Assembly: GCF_013248975.1 (NCBI RefSeq)
Contig: NZ_JABRWH010000001.1
Span: 2,438,001-2,502,000, forward strand
DNA: 64,000 nt
DNA from: Neobacillus endophyticus
GTDB lineage: Bacteria > Bacillota > Bacilli > Bacillales > Cytobacillaceae
Direction of reading: 5' to 3'
Below, piece by piece: positions 9,297 to 18,153 of the stretch. The translations under genes and the position numbers were made by a program. The first letter of the stretch is position 1. Every line of letters starts with the position of its first letter. The notes beneath the pieces are model-generated. The model made no database searches. It was not told the origin of the DNA and saw nothing but the letters and a program-made list of their open reading frames with translations.

Positions 9297-9842
9297 ATGA
9301 AAATTAGCCAGAAAGAATTTAATGTTAAGGGAACGACCTATATAATTAGATCTGCAATACAGAAAGATGCCAAGGATTTGTCTGAAATTAGATTACAGAT
9401 TGATGGAGAGACTGAAAACCTCGACAGAGAAAAAGGTGAGGCATACATAGATGTTCAAGGGTTTAAACGATTAATCAAAACTGATACAGAAAATAAAAAA
9501 AACCTTTTTTTAGTTGCTATAGTGGATGATAGGATTGTCGGATTTTCAAGATGTGAAGGAAATCTTTTAAAACGATTTGCTCACAAAGTAGAATTTGGAG
9601 TCTGTGTCTTAAAAGATTATTGGGGCTACGGCATTGGCAAAAATCTTTTAAAGGAGTCCATTGCTTGGGCTGACTCAAACGAAATTAAAAAAATAACCTT
9701 AAATGCTCTTGAAACAAATGAAAAAGCGATAAACCTTTATAAAAAATTTGGTTTTAAAATTGAAGGCATTCTAAAAAATGACAAAATCCTTTCCGACGGC
9801 CAATATTACAACACCGTTGTTATGGGAAGATTTAATGTATGA
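9297..9842 (+). CDS. GNAT-family N-acetyltransferase
   Basis: Cytosolic acetyl-CoA-dependent transferase of 181 residues. The fold reads in order: an N-terminal strand and helix with IRSAIQKDAKDLSEIR, the central VEFGVCVLKDYWGYGIGKNL (the acetyl-CoA pyrophosphate loop Q/R-x-x-G-x-G/A is WGYGIGKNL here), then LNALETNEKAINLYKKFGFKIEG, a segment shared with RimI/RimJ-like members. ATG 9297 is used because GAGGGGG lies 8 bases upstream; the frame could extend to 9195, but without a ribosome binding site. The substrate is unknown. The gene is monocistronic. Confidence 0.88.
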   Translation: MKISQKEFNVKGTTYIIRSAIQKDAKDLSEIRLQIDGETENLDREKGEAYIDVQGFKRLIKTDTENKKNLFLVAIVDDRIVGFSRCEGNLLKRFAHKVEFGVCVLKDYWGYGIGKNLLKESIAWADSNEIKKITLNALETNEKAINLYKKFGFKIEGILKNDKILSDGQYYNTVVMGRFNV

Positions 9843-9912
9843 TGTCTTGTGTACAGTTCGAATAGAATATGCAGTAACTTATTCGATAATCGAACGTTTT
9901 AACGAAGAAACG

Positions 9913-9960
9913 AAAAAGCCCAATTTTCTTTGAATTTATGGAGAAATTGGGCTTTTTTTA
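9913..9960. terminator. Bidirectional terminator
   Basis: AAAAGCCCAATTT / GAAATTGGGCTTTTTT stem serves the acetyltransferase gene (+) and the converging EIIA gene (-). Confidence 0.88.
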
Positions 9961-9972
9961 CCTTATCGTGCA

Positions 9973-10437
9973 TTAATCAATTCTTATTCCTTGTTCATTA
10001 ATCAAAATTTTTTCATTTTCCTTCAAGTTTGTAAATACAACTGGGGTAACGATGGATGGAACCTTGTTTTTAATAGATGTAAAGTCAGCTTCTAAAAGCT
10101 TTTGTCCCTTTTTAACTTTCTGTCCATCTTTTACAAATGAAGTAAAGCCTTCCCCTTTTAAGTTAACAGTTTCAAGACCTACATGAATTAAAATTTCATG
10201 TCCAACATGATCCTTTAATGAAATGGCATGTTTAGTTGGAAATACACTGATTATTTCACCGTCTACCGGAGAAATAATTGTGTTATTTGTAGGTTGAATT
10301 GCGAATCCATCTCCCATCATTTTTTGAGAAAAAACAGGATCAGGAACGTTTTCAATTGGAATTATTTCTCCCTCTAATGGCATTTGTATAAAAGGATCAT
10401 TTTCCACTTTCATTTTTTTAAATAAACCTTTAAACAT
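9973..10437 (-). CDS. PTS EIIA component, glucose type (YpqE/Crr-like)
   Basis: Phosphocarrier of 154 residues that accepts phosphate from HPr-His-P and passes it to a sugar EIIB. The family core is [27 protein letters not shown] (His70) and [19 protein letters not shown], with the active-site His85. ATG 10437 follows CAGGAGG at good spacing; the longer frame to 10461 lacks one. It is encoded alone, without IIB or IIC, as for YpqE in B. subtilis, so it probably serves PTS permeases that lack their own EIIA. Confidence 0.92.
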   Translation of the reverse strand: MFKGLFKKMKVENDPFIQMPLEGEIIPIENVPDPVFSQKMMGDGFAIQPTNNTIISPVDGEIISVFPTKHAISLKDHVGHEILIHVGLETVNLKGEGFTSFVKDGQKVKKGQKLLEADFTSIKNKVPSIVTPVVFTNLKENEKILINEQGIRID

Positions 10438-10461
10438 TATAAATGGCCTCCTGTAAAACAT

Positions 10462-10786
10462 TAATTATACTAATTGAATCTTTTCCTATAACGAAGGAAC
10501 CGGTTCCAATTTATTATAAAAAATATTAACTACACTGATTAGAATAACACGACAATGTAAATGTAACAAATAAAATGAATTTCGGGGTGAAAGCAAAGAA
10601 TCTTCCTATATACGATAGTACCTCTATTTACGTTTATGGAATCTATCCATCAATCTCATGGCTAGGAACATTTGTGTTTCTTAGCCTTTTTAATGGAGGT
10701 CAGATAAGATAGCCTACACTGTTTTATACCCGCTGAATAGTATGTACAAGCCGATGTAATAAGTATTTTTAAAAAGGAGTTTAGAA
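10462..10786. other. Intergenic with one terminator
   Basis: It holds the EIIA promoter side and a hairpin at 10660-10692 (GGCTAGGAA ... TTTCTTAGCC, then TTTTT) that would block read-through towards the DUF4489-like gene. There is no gene. I could not fix a promoter for the downstream gene. Confidence 0.5.
10660..10692 (+). terminator. Orphan intrinsic terminator
   Basis: GGCTAGGAACA / TGTTTCTTAGCC hairpin followed by five T; no obvious gene ends just before it. Confidence 0.65.
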
Positions 10787-12271
10787 ATGCAAAGAAAGAG
10801 TTACCCATCTTATGTGAAGTGCGGGAAAGTAATGAATGGTGATCTTCCGCTACAGTTGGCTCCATATGAACCACCGCTTGTTTTGGGAGAAGTGATAGTC
10901 GATCCAAGAAAAGTCAAGGACCCTTGTGTACTGCTGCAATTCTCTCAGTTTAATCGATTTCTCGTATTGGGACAGAGTCCGCAGATTTATATCTTATATC
11001 GTCTTGTTCGGGAGAGTGATTCTGATGTATATCCTCAAATATTACAAACGTGGGAGTTTGAGATCGATATCGCTTCTGTGGGTGATTTGGATACGACTCA
11101 GCCGAACGTCTTTAGCTATTGCGATTGCCTTGGCGGTTCTGAATCGTATATGATCACTTATCGATTTGAAATTGCGGAAATTAAAACATATAACACGGAC
11201 GTATTAAGCAATACCAATGAGTCCTTTACAGCAACACTTTTAAGCAAGGAAAAAACGCAATGTGAAAAGTTTGGATTAGGAAAGCTTGAAAGTCCATATT
11301 TGGAAAAACTAGTTTTTCATCCAAAAGCAGAAATGGAAGCCTATGCAGATTGTGGCCGAGTCTTCCATCCCGCATTGCCACAACAGTTAACGAACGAAGA
11401 GCCGCCTGTGCCATTGGCACAAGTAACCAGTGTTAGGAATGATTTTCATGAATCTTGTTTTCTCATAACGTTTTCGACTTTTATCAATTCAATCCTATCA
11501 CCGGGAGGATTTAATAATTTAGTCTTTAGACTGGTAAGAACATGTCACCATAATTCTACAAAAGAAATCCTAAATGAGTGGCCGTTTCGCCGGTTTTTTC
11601 CTTCCGCGATTATACTAGATGAGTCGGTTGTTTTTAGATACTGTGATTGTTTACCTAATCATTCAAGGGAAGACTACACCTATACAATGGAATTGGTGAG
11701 GGTGAATGTCGATGAGCAATCATCGTATGACATTAAGCAGGTTAGTATGACGGCTCAAGTATTTAACTCGAAAAAGTCAAAGATATTTATGAAAACTTTA
11801 GACTCACCTTCTTTAACTTGTGGGGATGTTGTCAATGTCCATGTGCCGAACAGAATAACAAAACTGCCGATTCGATTGGCACATTTACAAGTGAATACGG
11901 ACAGAATGAAGAAGCCATGTATTCTAATCAATTATTCATCTATGTTTGAGGTTAGGATTGCAAGCGGATTTGGCTTTAATGGAACTATTTCTTTCCAGCT
12001 TATTCGCAAGTCGAGACGGACAGGGCAAACAAAAGTATTAGAAGAATGGACAGTCAATTTAATACAAGTAATCTCAACAAGGTCAAGTGAACTTATTATG
12101 GTTCAACCATTTGTCCTTAGCTATTGTGATTGTTTAGATAATCATTACGGCGAATCCTTCACGTACGAAGTGCAAATAAGCGAGTACTCCGTAACAAATA
12201 TCGCCGCCAGCATTTTCAATCCAGTATTTTCTGCGATTGTGAGCACAGGAGCAGGAGAGTGCAATTGTTAG
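10787..12271 (+). CDS. Protein with three tandem DUF4489-like domains
   Basis: A 494-residue soluble protein made of three homologous units (about 12-160, 188-340 and 350-490). Each unit has a Cys-Gly start (CGKVMNGDLP, CGRVFHPALP, CGDVVNVHVP), then PC-L/F-L-I and FS/YSS, then R-LVR or L-IRKS, then W-F or W-V, and the hallmark FSYCDCL, FRYCDCL or LSYCDCL. The pattern matches DUF4489 as I remember it, a Cys-rich domain of unknown function in Firmicutes, usually seen singly. There is no signal peptide or membrane segment; the chain ends in GECNC. The start has AAGGAG 8 bases upstream. A spore-coat role is possible but only inference. Confidence 0.7.
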   Translation: MQRKSYPSYVKCGKVMNGDLPLQLAPYEPPLVLGEVIVDPRKVKDPCVLLQFSQFNRFLVLGQSPQIYILYRLVRESDSDVYPQILQTWEFEIDIASVGDLDTTQPNVFSYCDCLGGSESYMITYRFEIAEIKTYNTDVLSNTNESFTATLLSKEKTQCEKFGLGKLESPYLEKLVFHPKAEMEAYADCGRVFHPALPQQLTNEEPPVPLAQVTSVRNDFHESCFLITFSTFINSILSPGGFNNLVFRLVRTCHHNSTKEILNEWPFRRFFPSAIILDESVVFRYCDCLPNHSREDYTYTMELVRVNVDEQSSYDIKQVSMTAQVFNSKKSKIFMKTLDSPSLTCGDVVNVHVPNRITKLPIRLAHLQVNTDRMKKPCILINYSSMFEVRIASGFGFNGTISFQLIRKSRRTGQTKVLEEWTVNLIQVISTRSSELIMVQPFVLSYCDCLDNHYGESFTYEVQISEYSVTNIAASIFNPVFSAIVSTGAGECNC

Positions 12272-12747
12272 TTTAAAAATACAGTTTCACTATTGCTAAT
12301 GGGTAATCTATTTTCGATAAGATTTGATTAATGATTTTCCGCACTTCGGGCATTAGTATAATAAAAGACTATCATTTAACGGTGGTCTTTTAACGCTTGT
12401 ACATAAGCCTGAACAATAGTGTCAATGCGTTTATTGAGTTCTTTAAAATGAATTGGTACCAGTTCTTTTGCATGATGGCGGTGGAGATCGAAGTTACTGC
12501 AGTAACTAAATAAAAAAGTTGTTTTTCCCCAATTTCCTTGAAGGAAGGGGCTGGAAAACAACTAAGGTGAAAAGCTCCGACGATTTTCGTTCGGAGTTAT
12601 TTTATAAATTAATAATTCAAGAGGTTGTTAATTCGTTTTTTTGTGATTTATTAAAAAAAGATTAAAAAAGTAGAAACTTTATAGAGAGGCATTTCGTCTA
12701 TATACTTATTGATTTCCATTTAATAGTTAAACAGGAGGTAATTGTAA
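12272..12747. other. Intergenic with hairpins and a decayed minus-strand frame
   Basis: A minus-strand frame (12376-12500) ends HRHHAKELVPIHFKELNKRI... and looks like the C-terminus of a lost gene I cannot name. A long palindrome at 12518-12562 (AGTTGTTTTTCCCC ... GGGGCTGGAAAACAACT) is followed by a terminator-like hairpin at 12571-12600 (GCTCCGA / TCGGAGT). A perfect TTACTGCAGTAA lies at 12494-12505. No intact gene. Confidence 0.5.
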
Positions 12748-13545
12748 GTGGGAAAATTTAGTCCGCGTATTTTATTGGTGCCAGCTTTAGCAGGAGTCCT
12801 TATGGCGATGCCTGCCGAAATGATTTCTGCGAAACCGGCTTCTGCCGCAACAATCCAGAGAGTGCCTACTACTAGTCCGCTGGTTTCATATGCAGCAGGC
12901 CTCGAAAACAGCAAATACTATCAAAAAAAGCTGGTCGATTCTTTCGGATTCGTTTCCTATGTTGTTAAAAACGTGTATGGAGTTCAGCTTCCCCGTGTAT
13001 TAAGGGATCAGGAGAAGGTAGGGCTAACGGTTACCAAAAGCCAGTTGCAGCCAGGCGACTTGCTGTTTTTCAATACAAGTGGGAAGGGAGTTTCCTTTGT
13101 TGGTATCTATAAAGGAAATAACACCTTTATCGCTTTAACCACTCGAGGCATCAGGGAGAATTCTCTCACTAACAGCTATTGGAAAAATAGATATATAACC
13201 GCGAAACGAATCACTGCTTCCACTGACAAGGAAGCAATCCAACTGTTTTTTGCCAACGCAAACAGTAATCAAGCGCTGGCCGATCTACAGATTACCAAAT
13301 CCCTAATATCTCATTTCTCCGCTCATTTGCTTATGAAAGGGGTAAAATCAGTAAGTCTTATAGATATGTCTGTGTCAGGGAGAAGAGGTGGAACAGTAGA
13401 GTATACCGTACATTATAATGCCGTTAAACCAAAGAATTCCATTGCACCGGTAGTAAATGGCCGAAATCAAATCTACATGGCTGTCGAAAAAATAGACGGC
13501 CGTTATGTTATCATGCGTGCTGGTTCAGTTCCTTATATACAGTAA
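12748..13545 (+). CDS. Secreted NlpC/P60-like protein lacking catalytic residues
   Basis: 265 residues with a signal peptide (cleavage likely after ASAA, about residue 34) and a GTG start behind AGGAGGT. Residues 52-155 follow the NlpC/P60 fold closely (LPRVLRDQEKVG, LQPGDLLFF, VGIYKGNNTFI). Yet the catalytic Cys motif DCSGF is D64-S-F-G-F here, the catalytic His in SHVGIY is Phe117, and the usual His or Asn after FI is Ala129. It therefore cannot be a cysteine peptidase and may be a binding or regulatory pseudoenzyme. The C-terminal 100 residues form an unrelated domain (SLIDMSVSGRRGGTVEYTVHY) resembling small NTF2-like modules. Confidence 0.8.
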   Translation: MGKFSPRILLVPALAGVLMAMPAEMISAKPASAATIQRVPTTSPLVSYAAGLENSKYYQKKLVDSFGFVSYVVKNVYGVQLPRVLRDQEKVGLTVTKSQLQPGDLLFFNTSGKGVSFVGIYKGNNTFIALTTRGIRENSLTNSYWKNRYITAKRITASTDKEAIQLFFANANSNQALADLQITKSLISHFSAHLLMKGVKSVSLIDMSVSGRRGGTVEYTVHYNAVKPKNSIAPVVNGRNQIYMAVEKIDGRYVIMRAGSVPYIQ

Positions 13546-13566
13546 CGATAACTTCATTACTTGAAG

Positions 13567-13594
13567 AGCTGGCTACTATTGCCGGCTTTTTAAT
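13567..13594 (+). terminator. Terminator of the NlpC/P60-like gene
   Basis: AGCTGGC / GCCGGCT stem with a 7-nt loop followed by TTTTTAATT. Confidence 0.7.
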
Positions 13595-14125
13595 TAAATG
13601 ACAGTTTACTTGAAGAAGAATTTTTGATTTTATTTGCAGATAGAGGTGTTCCTTATGGATATTTAATATGATGATAAAGATCATCTACATTTAGGTTTTT
13701 ACGAGGATAATCGATAGCAATTAAAAGACAAGCTGAGGATTTATGGGATATCTCTTTGATTTTACAACACCATAACGTTATTCCCCATTCTTTTCCCTTG
13801 GTTAAGATATGAATGAGATGACCAAGCTTTTAAAATTTTACATATATAAACGTTCTTGTCGCTTTTTTAAGAAAGGGATAAACCAAAGTAAAAAAACATT
13901 GAAAATTATAAGTACAACTGTTGTTATTGAAATTTATATGAGAGTTATCGAATATAAAACAAATATTCTTACAGAAACTTTGATTAAGTCTATATAAAAA
14001 CAAAGTATCGCTAGAGGAGGAGGAAGAAAGCCTGTATGGACTTGGGTAGCAATCTTTGTTGCCTTATTGGGTGGATCAATATGTACTAAAATCGTAAATT
14101 ATAAAATTTTCAAGAGGGTGTAAAA
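13595..14125. other. Low-information stretch before lepB
   Basis: AT-rich. A 62-codon frame (13809-13997) has Lys/Ile-rich composition and no good ribosome binding site, so I do not call it. At 14011-14122 a start-less frame reads KPVWTWVAIFVALLGGSI, like the end of a small membrane protein, and ends 4 bases before lepB; it could be a broken partner gene. Confidence 0.35.
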
Positions 14126-14671
14126 ATGGTTGAAAATAGAAGTGAGATTTGGGAATGGGTTAAGGCACTTTTTATTGCTTTAATCTTAGCATTTATAGTT
14201 CGTTGCTTTTTCTCACCAGCTACAGTTCTTGGTGCTTCAATGGAGCCTACTTTGAAAGACCATGATCATATGATTGTATCAAAAATAGGAGAACCAAAAC
14301 GATTCGATATTATTGTTTTTCATGCTACTAAAAATGAAGATTATATAAAACGTGTAATTGGATTACCTGGAGACCATATAGAATATAAAAACGATATCTT
14401 GTATATAAACGGAAAGCCATATGAAGAACCGTATTTAGATAAATATAAAAAAGAAAAAAAAGATAATGGGCCATTAACATATTCGTTCACATTAAAGGAC
14501 ACTGCAGTTGGAAGTGATGTAGTCCCTAAAGGTCATTTGTTTGTAATGGGTGACAATAGACGAATTAGCAAGGACAGTCGAGTGATCGGAGCTATTCCAA
14601 TAGAAAAGGTTATAGGAACTACAAATATAGTCTTTTATCCAATTAAAGAAATAAAGATAGTTGGTAAATGA
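14126..14671 (+). CDS. lepB: Signal peptidase I
   Basis: Type I signal peptidase of 181 residues that removes signal peptides from exported proteins on the outer face of the membrane. One N-terminal membrane anchor (ALFIALILAFIVRCFF) precedes the catalytic Ser38 in GASMEPTL. The general base Lys75 is in YIKRVIGLPGD, and box E is MGDNRRISKDSR. The Ser-Lys dyad and 180-residue length are typical of Gram-positive SipS-type enzymes. The ribosome binding site AAGAGGGTG precedes ATG 14126. It stands alone; substrates cannot be read from the context. Confidence 0.93.
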   Translation: MVENRSEIWEWVKALFIALILAFIVRCFFSPATVLGASMEPTLKDHDHMIVSKIGEPKRFDIIVFHATKNEDYIKRVIGLPGDHIEYKNDILYINGKPYEEPYLDKYKKEKKDNGPLTYSFTLKDTAVGSDVVPKGHLFVMGDNRRISKDSRVIGAIPIEKVIGTTNIVFYPIKEIKIVGK

Positions 14672-14703
14672 ACAGTCCTTTAAAGTAAAGTTATAACCGT
14701 AAA

Positions 14704-14752
14704 GACCCTTGGTAAAGTCATGGAAGGCGACGTTTAACCAAGGGTTTTTATT
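14704..14752 (+). terminator. Terminator of lepB
   Basis: ACCCTTGGTAAA pairs with TTTAACCAAGGGT across a 17-nt loop, then TTTTTATTTT. Confidence 0.8.
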
Positions 14753-14755
14753 TTA

Positions 14756-15377
14756 AGCTCGAAAACGTGATTTATAACTTTATGGAAGTTCCAAATTAAA
14801 AAGATTGAAACTCTGTAAAAAAACCAAAATATAAGGTTAATAATGGTAATTAACAATAAAATTAACGAGTTTTTAAATGCCCATTATTAATGAAAACTTT
14901 TTTATTCTGAAACTATACGAGTCTTTTTCTAGAATCGGGCGCAAACTTGAATTTCATAGGGGCTATGTGCCTGACGAAGAAGATCGTCATGATGTATCTT
15001 TACTTTACCGACAATTTGGTTTAGAAGTTCCGATTGAATATTACTAAAACTTTAGAGGTTGTATTTTATTGAATAAGACCTTCGAGATGCAGACTTGAGA
15101 CTAATTGACATTAGTATAAAAATAGTGGTTGTAGGATACTGACAGCTACAATAATTAGTGAATATTCAACAATTAGGCGCTTTTCCTAAGCAAGGATTGC
15201 GTTTTTTCTTTTTGTAAAAGACCGAATTGTTGAGTAAAAATTCCTAAAACAAATGGACATTTATGATGATATGAGTTTGTGAAGTTTAGTACTTAAACGA
15301 AAGAAAGGTCTGTATAGTTAAATAATTATGGAGATATTATAAGTTTAATGATTCCTTTTAAAAAATGGGGTATTAAT
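14756..15377. other. Long intergenic region with a gene tail and a short repeat
   Basis: No complete gene. It contains the tail of an unidentified coding sequence (14952-15047, listed separately), one ATCGGGCGC-type word at 14932-14952, and an element at 15164-15236 whose ends are inverted (ATTCAACAATTAGG ... CCGAATTGTTGAGT). Confidence 0.45.
14952..15047 (+). pseudogene. C-terminal remnant of an unidentified gene
   Basis: The frame FHRGYVPDEEDRHDVSLLYR continues to EVPIEYY and a stop. It has the look of conserved coding sequence but lacks a start and an N-terminal part. I do not recognise the family. Confidence 0.4.
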
Positions 15378-15848
15378 ATGTCAATGAAAAATAAGTGGTT
15401 ATTTAATATTGCAATGATATTACTCTCATTGGTTACAGTTTCTTTTTTGGATTGGCGAAGTATAAAGAGATTTTTTCCGGCTTTTCTCTTTGTGTTTTTA
15501 ATAAATTGTATTGATGTTCCGATTGGAAAGAAACGTAGATGGTGGTTTTTTTATAATAAACCACATTCCTTTTTTTATAATGAATTTCCTTTTTTAATAG
15601 GTCCAATGTTGGCGGTGGCCTTATGGACATTAAAATGGACATACGGAAATTTCAAAAAATTTATCATGCTTAATGCTCTTTTTCAATTAATTTTTACACT
15701 TTTAGCCAAAAGCTTATTTGAAAAGATAAAATTATTTAAATTAGTTCGACTAAATGCATCTCAATTCTTCCTATACTTTTTTTACAAGGCTTTTTTCTTA
15801 TATGGATTTCAATATGTTTATGAGAATAAAAAGAGATTATTCAACTAA
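15378..15848 (+). CDS. Small multi-pass membrane protein, CBO0543-like
   Basis: 156 residues with four or five hydrophobic helices: FNIAMILLSLVTVSFLDW, FPAFLFVFLINCIDV, FPFLIGPMLAVALWTLKW and C-terminal FFLYFFYKAFFLYGFQYVYE. The pattern of a WW pair, an FP-x-LIGP block and a conserved N in the middle resembles the CBO0543 family as I recall it; function unknown. I use ATG 15378 because GGGG lies 7 bases upstream; the ATG at 15348 has its nearest GGAG 14 bases away. It stands alone and ends at a strong hairpin. Confidence 0.65.
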   Translation: MSMKNKWLFNIAMILLSLVTVSFLDWRSIKRFFPAFLFVFLINCIDVPIGKKRRWWFFYNKPHSFFYNEFPFLIGPMLAVALWTLKWTYGNFKKFIMLNALFQLIFTLLAKSLFEKIKLFKLVRLNASQFFLYFFYKAFFLYGFQYVYENKKRLFN

Positions 15849-15882
15849 AGAGTGCAATTCTATAGTAAGAATTGCGCTCTTT
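15847..15882 (+). terminator. Terminator of the CBO0543-like gene
   Basis: Near-perfect 15-bp stem AAAGAGTGCAATTCT / AGAATTGCGCTCTTT with a 6-nt loop. The stop codon overlaps the stem base. Confidence 0.8.
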
Positions 15883-15969
15883 CCTTATGTTAATGGCCAT
15901 TTTGTTGAAGAAGTTCTATCGATTAATAATATAAGATTATGCCATTTTTTAGATCCGGAGGTAGAAAGG

Positions 15970-16563
15970 GTGTCTCCATTAAATAGACAGCAGCAGCTTA
16001 ATCAAATCTGTGACGTTCGCAGGGAGCAGATAAAACAAGCGGCGCTTAAAATGTTTGCGCGAAGAGGATATACAGGAACGAAAACGAGCGTGATTGCTAA
16101 GGAAGCAAGTATTAGTGAGGGATTAATTTACCGTTATTTCAATTCTAAAGAGGAACTTTTCATCACTCTCGTCCAAGAATTGATGGAAGAAGCAAGAAGG
16201 GAACTCGAGGTTATTGGATACTTACCAGGAACACCTTTTGAACAAATTAGAACCTTAACGAAAAACATGCTTGATGAGAACAATATGTATGCCTTTATGT
16301 TAATTGAACGTGCACGTAAAGATAATGATGTTCCCGAAAAGGCCACACAGATCTTTGAAGAATTTTCAACAAATGTTCTGATCGATCCAATAATTCCTAT
16401 CTTCGTTAAAGGACAGGAATCGGGTGAATTTTCACTAGGCGAACCCCGAAGGATGTTGTCTTGGTATTTTACCATCATCAACAGTCTTCTTACTCAAGAA
16501 GTGATTGATGAAGAGTATGGGTTACCAGATGTAGATGTGTTATTACGTATTTTGACAAAATAA
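15970..16563 (+). CDS. TetR/AcrR-family transcriptional regulator
   Basis: 197 residues. The N-terminal domain carries RREQIKQAALKMFARRGYTG, then TSVIAKEASISEGLIYRYFNSKEELF, a textbook TetR helix-turn-helix. The C-terminal ligand domain includes a run typical of AcrR-type members (LLSWYFTIINSLLTQEVIDEEYG in outline). The GTG at 15970 follows GGAGG at 8 bases; the longer frame from 15754 overlaps the upstream gene and its terminator. No target gene is adjacent, so it may act elsewhere or only on itself. Confidence 0.88.
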   Translation: MSPLNRQQQLNQICDVRREQIKQAALKMFARRGYTGTKTSVIAKEASISEGLIYRYFNSKEELFITLVQELMEEARRELEVIGYLPGTPFEQIRTLTKNMLDENNMYAFMLIERARKDNDVPEKATQIFEEFSTNVLIDPIIPIFVKGQESGEFSLGEPRRMLSWYFTIINSLLTQEVIDEEYGLPDVDVLLRILTK

Positions 16564-16626
16564 TTTACAAAGAAGATTTTGGTACTTAATACCTTGGCTC
16601 TTCTAAAATCGGGTGCTTTATTAGAA

Positions 16627-16673
16627 TAAAAGAAGATCACATATTATCCACGATTAATATGTGATCTTCTTTA
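16627..16673. terminator. Bidirectional terminator
   Basis: AAAAGAAGATCACATATT / AATATGTGATCTTCTTT, a 17-bp stem with a 10-nt loop. It serves the TetR gene on the plus strand and possibly ampS on the minus strand. Confidence 0.85.
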
Positions 16674-16796
16674 TTTTCAGGCTGTGTTAAACTGGGCTGT
16701 TGATTTCCGTCCTAATCAACAAGTTCAGAAAATCAGCAATGTCCTTTAATCATTTAGGTCTTGATAAGTTAATCCTGCTCTTATTTGTCTTAAGTG

Positions 16797-18029
16797 TTAA
16801 AATGCCCAGTTTCCAGCTCTAAAGATTGGTTCGCTTTTTCCATCTGGTGTAATGCCGTCAATATCCATTTCTGCTGAGCCAATCATGAAATCCACATGAG
16901 TGATACTTTCATTAAGTCCGTTTTCATTCAACTCATCAGAAGACATTTTCTTGCCTCCCTCGATGCAAAATGCATAAGCACTGCCAATTGCTAAGTGGTT
17001 AGAGGCATTTTCATCAAACAATGTATTAAAAAATAGAATATTGGATTTTGAGATCGGTGAATCGTAAGGGACAAGTGCGACTTCTCCAAGATAATGGGAA
17101 CCTTCATCTGTTTCTACCAGATGTTTTAAAATTTCTTCGCCTTCCTCAGCTTTTACGCCGACAATTCTACCATTCTCGAAAGTAATTGAAAAACGGTCAA
17201 TGATATTTCCGCCGTAGCTTAGCGGTTTTGTACTTGCAACGGTACCATTAACACCTGTTTTAAAAGGTACGGTAAAAACCTCTTCTGTCGGCATATTGGC
17301 CATGAACTCCACGCCATTTTCATTAACGCTGCCGGCGCCTACCCAAAGGTGATTTTTGGGCAGTTCAATGGTCAAATCAGTCCCAGGTGCACGGTAATGC
17401 AGCTTGGCATAACGCTTATTATTTAAATAACGGACCTTTTCATGCAAGTTTTCATCATGCTTTTTCCATGCTTCTATTGGATTTTCCGTATCTGCCCGCA
17501 CTGCTTTAAAAATGGCATCCCAAAGCTTCTCAACTTGCTGCTCTTTCGGTGCATCCGGAAATACTTTGGCAGCCCATTTTGGTGAAGCGGCCGCGACAAC
17601 CGTCCAACTTACTTTGTCTGATTGGATGGCCTTCCGATAGTTGCTAAGTGCTTTTCCCGCCGCTTTATTGAAATTGGCAATCCGCTCTGGATTGATTCCT
17701 TTTAATAAATCAGGGCTTTGTGATACAACAGACATAAATGCGGCACCTTTTTCCACAAAAGCTTCCTGCTCTTTTGCCCGCAATTCAGGATATTCGTTAA
17801 ACACTTCATCAGGAGCCAGCGCGTATTTTGTTCTGGAAACCACATCATCGTTCCAGTTAACGATCACATTATAAGCCCCTGCTTCATATGCTTTTTTGAC
17901 AATAAGACGGACAAACTCAGCAGCATCTAATGCAGCACCTATCACTAATGTTTGCCCTTTTTGAATGTTGACGCCTACTTTAACAGCAAGCTCTGCATAT
18001 TTTTCCAGGTTTGTTTGAAAATTGCTCAT
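16797..18029 (-). CDS. ampS: M29-family metallo-aminopeptidase
   Basis: Cytosolic aminopeptidase of 410 residues, homologous to AmpS/aminopeptidase T, which removes N-terminal residues using two divalent metals. The M29 features are VNIQKGQTLVIGAALDAAEFVR at the N-terminus, the acidic cluster EFMANMPTEEVFTVPF, then DEGSHYLGEVALVPYDSPIS, NTLFDENASNHLAIGSAY and ITHVDFMIGS, which hold the Glu/His/Tyr/His/Asp metal ligands. The start at 18029 has AAAGGAG 7-8 bases upstream; the longer frame to 18167 does not and overlaps the next gene. Confidence 0.93.
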   Translation of the reverse strand: MSNFQTNLEKYAELAVKVGVNIQKGQTLVIGAALDAAEFVRLIVKKAYEAGAYNVIVNWNDDVVSRTKYALAPDEVFNEYPELRAKEQEAFVEKGAAFMSVVSQSPDLLKGINPERIANFNKAAGKALSNYRKAIQSDKVSWTVVAAASPKWAAKVFPDAPKEQQVEKLWDAIFKAVRADTENPIEAWKKHDENLHEKVRYLNNKRYAKLHYRAPGTDLTIELPKNHLWVGAGSVNENGVEFMANMPTEEVFTVPFKTGVNGTVASTKPLSYGGNIIDRFSITFENGRIVGVKAEEGEEILKHLVETDEGSHYLGEVALVPYDSPISKSNILFFNTLFDENASNHLAIGSAYAFCIEGGKKMSSDELNENGLNESITHVDFMIGSAEMDIDGITPDGKSEPIFRAGNWAF

Positions 18030-18120
18030 ATTTTTGTCTCCTTTGGCAAATTCTTCATTAAATATTGTAGCGCTTTTAATAGGAAAAAGAAACCGAGAGT
18101 CTTGTTCGGAAATTGTCCCC

Positions 18121-18153
18121 AAAAAAAAACAGTAAAGCGAGTTTGCTTTACTG
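18121..18153 (-). terminator. Terminator overlapping the small-peptide stop
   Basis: CAGTAAAGC / GCTTTACTG stem. On the minus strand it is followed by nine T. The stop codon of the 38-residue peptide lies in the first arm. Confidence 0.88.

Noticed and set aside
12376..12561. Minus-strand ORF of 61 codons
   Set aside because: Its N-terminal part runs through a long palindrome, there is no ribosome binding site, and only the tail looks like protein; I treat it as a remnant.
13809..13997. 62-codon ORF before lepB
   Set aside because: Lys/Ile-rich, AT-driven composition, no ribosome binding site and no recognisable pattern.
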